From Bathymodiolus brooksi (lineage: Eukaryota; Mollusca; Bivalvia; Mytilida; Modiolidae), in NCBI GenBank assembly GCA_963680875.1, contig OY804579.1, forward strand, positions 51,970,036-52,034,035: a stretch of DNA of 64,000 nucleotides, written 5' to 3'. Both the position numbers and the translations under genes were made by a program. The notes beneath the pieces were generated by a model that was not told where the DNA came from, made no database searches, and saw only the letters and a program-made list of their open reading frames with translations. Shown here piece by piece: positions 41,301-50,300 of this stretch. The stretch's first letter is position 1. The number at the start of each line of letters is the position of its first letter.

Positions 41301-44300
41301 TTTGTTTCCATGGCAACTGCGGCAAAGTTTGTCCAACTGATTCCGATTTTTTTGGCTTATCTCATTCCACTAGATGTGGATGTTGTTCCTACCAGGTTTC
41401 ATCAATTTCTGTTTGGCGAGTAACCTGCTATGATCATTTTTGTGTTTTTCAATTTTTTTGCATTTTGTCCGTTACCATGGCAACAACGGCCATTTTGAAA
41501 ATTTCGAAAGAAGTCTGCACATCTACTCATAATGCTTAACATTCCTGTGAAGTTTCATTGATTTCCGTTGAGTAGTCGCCGAGAAATGTGTCGGATAAAC
41601 TTTTGGCGGAAGAAAGAAAGAAAGAAAGAAAGAAGAATAATAATAATAAGAAGAAACGGAGCAAACACAATATGTCTCCCAAACTTCGCTTGGGGGACAT
41701 AATAATATCTATTATCAAGCAACTAGCGTGATATCGATATAATATCGCTGTTTTCTGATGTGACGCTATAACGACGTCATCTCACCAAATCCTCAATAAA
41801 CATATATGTTTCGATGTGATATTGCTCTGAGAAATCCATTCTCACATAACAAATCGATGATAGTATTTATGTATTACATAAACAAGCGTAAAAATTTTCA
41901 GGATTCCAGACTTTCGGTTACCCAGAGCAAAACCAATAAAAAAAAATTAGTTCCGAATTGATGCAATTATTATTAGAACTAAGATTCTCCTCCTTCATGC
42001 ATAGGTGACCTTAGCTGATTGCATCTATCTTTAGGCCCTTTGATTTTCTTGCTAATAGAGACTTTTAAATAATCTGCCTTTCCAATATTTAGACTTTGAG
42101 CGTACCTGCAAAAACCATGTAACTCAAACTTATATAAATTCCAGTTTCTGACAGAATAAGATTTTGATCTTTTATAACTTTTATTAAAACAACTAAATAT
42201 CAATTTGAAAGATTTGGACCTTGAGAATCAACTCTGCTTATGATAAATTTTGTTCCATAACAAGACCAAATATTTTTCTTGCTACGACAAGTACAATTCT
42301 GGCCTGCCACTACGTCAAACAACTAGACCCGAGATATGCAAACTGCAAAGGATATGGTCCTAAATGTGCTACTGCGGTAGCTACGGTCTATCAACACTGG
42401 TGCATGATGCTACTGCAATAGTTAGGAGTCTGTTGATGTTGAATGACACTGGAATAACCTGGCTGTAAATTTAAATCCCCAAAAATTCTTGGGGGATGAA
42501 TGAAATTGAAGGAATGACCTGTGATATAATTTCATTAATGTCCAAAAACATAGATGTTTGCAGCTGAGTGCCTCCAAAGATTTGTAGTAAGGGACCATCA
42601 GCAATGCCATGAAATAAAAGAATTAGTAATTATGATAATTCACTAGCTGTAAAACAATGAACACATGTACATGCTAGTATTATTATTGCCAGACAATTTA
42701 TCTAGAGATAATAAAGCTAATATAAATGTAGGTTATAAGGCACAGATAATTTTACTTTGGAGTAAATGTGAATGGCAGTAGGGAACTAAAATATGTTATA
42801 TACTACATGTATATGTCGAACCTCAAACACAAAAAAGATAAAACTTGAAATTAACATTTGTTTATTCAGGTACAGTTGAAACTCGTTAAGTCAAACACGG
42901 TATACTCGAAATTTCGGTTAAGTCGAATTTTTTTTGAAATCCTGTTTTAAACTTAATGGTTTTCAACTTAATTTACTCCTCTTATCTCAAAGTAGTTTTT
43001 CAGTCCGTAATATACAAATCCATTCAAATTATGTCTGCTATGTCAAAACTATCAATTAAATTAATTAACAAACCTGTCCAGGTGTCAACAGCATGGCTCC
43101 GGTGTTTACCCGTCTGGTGAGATTTATTTTGATAACTGTTAATTATCATTTGTAAAGAGAATAATTGGATTTCTTAATTGAAATATTGAAGTCATAATCA
43201 TATGAATGAAAATGAAATATTATTTAATGATAAATTTCAAAGCGCATGATTTCGTGGTCCCTGGAGTGTAGTGAAATGAATGTGAAATTCCACCATGTTC
43301 CAAAAGAAATGTTAATAAGCAGGAAACAACACTAAAATATTCAACAAAGTTAATCTTATCTTGAAATTTGTGTATTGACCTTTGGCTTCAAGGACAAATA
43401 TTGATTGGTATCTATTTTGGGAATGCACCATTTACACTAGTGATAATGCATGTACATAAGCACATTAAATATCAATCAGTTGCATATAAAAATCAAAGAA
43501 AGATCAAGGACAAAGCCCCATTTTAGAAAACAATGCAGTATATATAATATCCTAAAGGCATTACAAACCTAGGTCATGTGACAAAATGTTAAATTCTTCA
43601 GATCCTTAAATTAAAAGCTGATGAACGGAAACAGAAGAAATGGACTGAGTGAGTGAGTGATTGTTGCTTAACGCCAAACTCAGCAATTTTTCAGCTATAC
43701 CATGGCTAGAACAAGTTAATTTTCAATGAGGACACAAGTGAATGAGATAAACTGTGACAAATGTGCATGACATACATTTAGCGGACTGTGAAGCTAAAAA
43801 GAGTAGTTTAAAAGCCTTTGTAAAACAGATGTACAAGATACTGATAGCATAAGGAGTACCCTTGTAAAAGTGAAGGAAGATAAAATCATAATTCGTCACC
43901 ATGGTAAAAATAAAGGCTAAAAAAAGATGCTGTGATCATTTATAATTTTGCAACTAGAAATTCATGTACCAGAAACAGATGCTTGATAAAATAAATAAAA
44001 AAAAACAAATAATACAATTATGTAACTATGACCAACAAATAATACAATTATGTAACTATGACAACACACAAAGGCTACATGTAGCAACTTATGATCTGCA
44101 GCCCACACTGAAGCATATTGAAAAATACTCACTGGCATCTATTCAATCTAATAATACAATATAAAATGCAGACATATATACATGCGATATTCATCATCTA
44201 ATCTGACGCAACACATTTTTATACAGTAACCATACTACTAGTACTACTAGCAAACCAATTTTTAAAATCTAATATTATTTTCAAGTAGCATTTTACAGTA

Positions 44301-47300
44301 CTAGTAGTATATATGTGTACATACAACAGCACAGCATGCAGGAAATATATATCATATAATGGCGTCCTATCCTAGCACATTCATATGCAAGGAGGGGTTG
44401 AAAAATGAGATGGACTATTAAATTCGAGAATTTGGTCGAATTATGACAATTAAAGTATAAATTTTGGTTGAATTATGACTATAAAAGTTGAGATTTTGGT
44501 AGAATTATGATTATTTTTAATCTGGATTCCCGTTTGAACTATTAATCATATCGTGAGTTTACTGACCTCCTCTTGTATAAAATTCTTGATACAGACCTGC
44601 CTTGTATGATCATATATCAAAGTAAAACAAATTTTCAGATACATTCTTTCGCACATACATTGTATTCATGAATATGGTAAAATGAGAAAATCTATTTCTG
44701 GCACCTTTTTAAAAAATGTCTTATATAATACCAGAATATTTTACCCTTTTCCTAACACGTTATTTTATTTCAATTTCAATCCTTTTATGTCTTATGATGA
44801 TCCGTCAAAATAAAATGAATTTTGATGCAGTCAAATAATAATATAGACAAATAAGCTTAAACAAAGAAAATTTAACAAATATATAATAATCACAAGATGG
44901 ACCTAAATAAAATTTAATACATATAATATTCTTTAATTAATTTTAAAAAGTTCGAGATCATTATTATTAGTTTTATCTATTACTACTAAATGTCAACAAA
45001 CAAAATTGCTTTATCATAAACATGAAAGTTGTTATACAAATAGATTACACTAAAACCTGTCTAAACTGAACACTTAATAAACCAGAATCCTGTCTAAACT
45101 GAACACTTAATAAACCAGAATCCTGTGTAAATTGAACTGCAAATAAAGCTCCAATGTAGGAAATCTTTGTTAATTTAACCTGTATAAACCAATCACCTGT
45201 CTATTTGAATACAAAAGTTGGTCCTAAGATGGATTGATGTAGACAGGTTTCATTGTGTATTGCAATCAAGTTTTGCCAAACTCAACAACATGTCACATTC
45301 TCACAAACTAAGGTTAATACAAAATTAATATCATGAAAAGCTCGCAGATTCCAACCCATCAATCAAAATTACCTTAACAGAGTAGCTAAATTCTTGGGAT
45401 TTACTTCATCACGGTTCTTCATTTCATTATATCTCTCGCCAAGAGTCTTCCTGGCTTTAAATGACAATTCTTTGTGCGAGTCCTGTCTTCCTAGCTTTCT
45501 CTCCTTTAGCGTCTTTGAATGACCTCTTTTCATACTTTTGGTACGCGCTAAATATTCGTTATCGTCATCATCAAACGGATCAAAAAGATTCTCAATTAGG
45601 CATGGCTTGTTACGATTCCTAACGATCAAAGTTTGCGGTTGGCTAGTTCTTCCTTCAGGAATATAATTGAAGTCAAGGACTTGGTCACTGAAAAATAAAT
45701 AAATTTAATTTAATTGTTAATTATATAAATTAATTTAATTTAATTGTTAATCATATAAATAAATTAAATTTAATTGTTAATGATATGAAAAAAAAAAATT
45801 TAATTGTTAATCATATAAATAAATTTATTTAATTGTTAATCATATTAATAAATAAATTTAATATCATTGTTAATAAGAATGTGTATAATATTTTTTTAAC
45901 ACCTCAGGGTTGCACATTGAGGATACATGTTAATTTCTACATCAATTGTATTTCTCCATGGGTAACAAGTGAAAATAAAAATTTCACTTAAAACATTTTC
46001 ATATTCAGCAAAAATGTAAAATATATTAACTACAGCAGTCTCCCTCTTATAAGACCATCTCTTCTGCAATGAAAAAGTAGCATTATAAGGTATTGGTCTC
46101 TCTTGAGAGGGATAATTTAGTATTACTTTACTATCTCAGTGTCTCTGAACTATGAAGTGATATGAGGTTGTGGCCTTATAAGAAGGGGACTACTGTTAAA
46201 ATCCACATATACATGTAACAATTCACCAAGCCATCACTTTTTACCAGATTTAATGTTTGTAAACTTTTTATTGTCGCATGAATATATCTGTAATAGTACT
46301 CACTTGACATTTAGTAACAATAAATCAATATATATGTCTTACATTGTATTGAAATCTGATCCGAAACATATACATGTACATGTATTGTATTACAAAATTA
46401 CATGTAAATCTAATTCTATTCTCTAACTATTGTCTTCCAGGATCCTGTCTCACTCACATGGTTATCTTCATTTAAAACTGGATGATTTTTGGAATAACAA
46501 AAAATCCACACAAAAAATGCATGCAACTCATAAATAAAGGACCGTTTATGAAAATCAGTTCGCAGTATGCAGTCCCTAAGAAGATTATTTTCAATTTTTC
46601 TATAGTATCTTAAAAGAAAATATAGCAATGATCATGCAGTGATTACTCATGTATAGTTTGGATTTCAACAAAATAGGAATTACCGGTACTTCAGATAAAA
46701 GTTCTTTTAAAACATTTTTCCAATAAGGTCCTCTGACCTTTATATTATGTCCAGCAGTGGTGGCCATTTTGATTTTTCCAATCGACATAAAAACACAAAA
46801 AATATCGTAAAAGGGGACCACATAAGGATAATCCAAGTAGTTTGACACAAGCAGATTTTCAAATGATTTTAGGGCCCAGATGGCTCAATGAGTTAGGTAG
46901 TTGGATTACCTAACAACTCATACAAGGCTATCACCAATATGGCGTGGCTTTGCGCCCGGCCTTATAAATTACAAATGGGTGCACTCGACTCGCAGCCGCA
47001 AGTGATAAAGTTTACCAGTTGCTTGCTCATGGTCGGTGGTTCTCTCCGGGTACTCCGGCTTCTTCTACCACTAAAACTGGTCGCCATGATATACCTGAAA
47101 TATTGTTGAAAATGGTATTAAACACCAAAAACAAACAAACAAAAAACAAAATCAAATGATTTTTTTGATAAAATAGTCCTAATATGTACCTGTAATATAC
47201 AACTCATAGGAATATTTGTATAATGGGTTAAATATTTAAACAACGTTATTAAAAAAAAACTGCTGAGATCTGCTAATCTGGGTCACGTGTCACTGTAATC

Positions 47301-50300
47301 GGGCGGCTGTATCGAGAAACAGATACGGTGTTGAAAAAACTGTTGATACTCATAAAATATTGATAAATGCTATAATTATTGTTAATAAAAATTATAAAAC
47401 CTGGTATAATCTTCCATAGGAACATGGCCACCACCAACATTACGTCTGTAGTAGCTATTATGAAATGATGATTCTCTTTCTTCATTCCTAGCATCATATC
47501 CTTCAATATTTGGTTGTTGATTATACCCGTATTCAGACTGATGTGGATCCATTTTTTTTCCTATATTTGGATAACGTATATTTTCATTCTCTGAAAAATA
47601 ATGAAACACATATTACAAAATACAAATGAATATAAGTGGCAAGTAGAGTATTCGTATGAGGGTTAGGGTAATGGTGTTTAATGTCACATTCAACAATATT
47701 TAAGTTATATCATGGCGGTCAGTTTTATTGGTGGAGGAAACCGGAGTACCTGGAGAAAACCATCAACCTGGCACAAGTCACTGAAAAACTTTATCACATA
47801 ATGTTATATTGAGTACACCTCGCCATGAACAGGGTTCAAACTCAAAACTTTAGTGGTGATGGGCACTGATTGCATAGGTACCTATAAATTGAACTACCAT
47901 ACGATCACAATCATGACAGCACTCAAGTATTCATTATGAAAATGACCAAACAGCTAAGACACAGCTTCAACATAGCTCTTACTTTAATGGATTAAAAAAT
48001 AAGTAAACACCTTAAGAGCTACAGCTAGGTTTTAACACAGATTCTGGCTCAAAGAAACCATGCCAAACAAAATTCTCCTCAAATGCTTAACATTACATAG
48101 TGATTATGAAACTGTGCAGATTTTCAAAGGCTGCATGGGTAAGAACAGGATTTTTAATTGTTCCTGGACATTATCAGCATATGTTTGTTTGTTTTCTACC
48201 CATTTGTGAAAAGTAAAAAAGTGGGTAATGACCCACTTTTAAAAACAAAAAAAGTAGGTCATAACGTGTGACAAAATTTTTTTTGGCTGAAATTTAGGGA
48301 ACTTGTATGTAAATGTAAATCATTACACAATAAATCTAAAAATAATACACTAATAAGATTAACAAAATACCAACTACAAAATGTACATAAAACTTGTATT
48401 GCACTCATTGAACTATGAGCAGCTAGATGATCAATTTTTTTTATACATTTTATATAATTATCATGTAATAAAAAAAAACTCACAACAAAAAAAAATAGTT
48501 TGCAGCAGATTGAAAAGGGAATATTTTTATGTGTTATGATATAGATTGTGTAGATATATAATAACATGGAATTATTTATTTTGATTGGAATATTTGCTTG
48601 AATTATTAAAAACATTGGAATTAGTTTCAGAACAGATTCTATATAATGTACATTGTACAGTAAAGGAAAACCATGCATAATCATATTTTAATATATGCAT
48701 ATGTATGAAGTACATGTACCAGTAATACACATACATGTATACATGTACTTCTAACTTGACCTAAAAAGTACATGTGATTAACTACTTAAACATGTTATAT
48801 TAATATTACTGTCATTCCTATATAAAAGGAAGAAAATTTCTCATTGACACTTTCAATAGTTTCCTGTGGTTAATTAAATTACAAATCTAATTAAAATTGG
48901 ATCATCCATTGCTCCCCCCCTTTTTTGATCTAATTTTAATTAGATTGTTATTGCAGTTTTTAAGCAACTATGACTATTTTGGAATGAAGGAAACTGACCA
49001 CCCAAGGACCATCACAGCCAAATATTTGCTTCATAAAACAGCCAAGTGTTACTCAGATCACAAGATTTTAAAATAATTTTTAAGTCAAAATTTTCACAGA
49101 AAATATGAGCCAATAAAATATAAAAATCACCATTGATTATGTATGACTTTGTTGATCTTCAATGTGTCCCCCCCCCCCCCCCCCCTTCCTCATTTATTAG
49201 TTCCACGAAGAAACAAAGCACAGCCAGTAAAATCTGTTTACAAAATAACCTACATTTAGCTAGCTGTTCACATAACAACACATATTTATTTGTTACTTTA
49301 GCAGTTATGACAAGTAATTAAACATTTCTTAACAAGCGTATAACATATTTATTAGTATAACGTGTGAACATGTAGGTTACAAAGAATGTTCAGGATGGGA
49401 TTAGAACCCATGCAGGATCTATCAAATTGTAAGCCACTACTAGCTGAGCTAAAGATTTCACGTTAGTGGATGGGGGTGTCATGAATCAACTACAGTTCCA
49501 ATAACCTAAAGGTTATGTTTTTGTTTCTGCCTGGTAATGGTCACAATCATCTAGCTGATTATAATGCCATGTCTCAGGTGCGCATACAGTCCCCACCCCC
49601 CTCCCCCCAAAAAATGTAAGAATTTAATTCAGCTTTGTGAGCGAGGCTTTGAAGGCCTCGACTGACGGCACTGTTACTACCCCAGGAGGGAGGGCGTTCC
49701 AGTCCTTGATCGTACGTGGGAAGAACGAATACTTCCTATATTCGCTGGCTGCTGATGGTATCTGGAAGCTTTTGTCGTGCATGTTTCTCGACAGTCATTT
49801 GGGTGGTATTAGACGTCCTTCCTTCAGGAGTATGTAGGAGTGTGTGAGCTCAGGTTATGCACCTGATACAAACGTAGAACTCGCCGTGACACACAGGAAA
49901 TTTCATTTCATTTCATAATGAAATAAGATGTCTCCATCTTATCTCAGTCATAAAAATATACCTATTATAGATGATCACCATTTTAATTTGACAGAATAAA
50001 TTTGGCCCCCTCCCCCTTTCTTAAGTCAAGAGCTGTAACAGAGACATAAATAAAATATTTCATCCATAACAACATTAGTTTATATGTATACATCTATTTC
50101 CATAAATAAGAAATTTAAATTTTACTTACTAAAAAGTTAGTTACATGTTCATGTAAATAATTTTATTCTTGTCACAAACTACTCACTGATATAGTTCAAT
50201 AGTTTTAAAAGTTTATATATGGCCTCAAGCATATTAGGGTCAAACTGTCCATTTAAAAATGGTCACTTAAATTTAATAAACTGAATCAGACTGTTTTTGT

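Noticed and set aside
41536..41718. Leu/Phe/Ser-rich minus-strand frame as a membrane peptide
   Set aside because: Produced by (GAAA)n and (AAT)n low-complexity sequence at the end of a dispersed element.
49385..49462. Functional tRNA gene
   Set aside because: A- and B-box-like regions are good, but the acceptor stem does not pair, so at best a pseudogene or SINE head.
49637..49837. Plus-strand 66-codon open frame
   Set aside because: It is the shadow of the LINE polymerase C-terminus, which reads on the minus strand.
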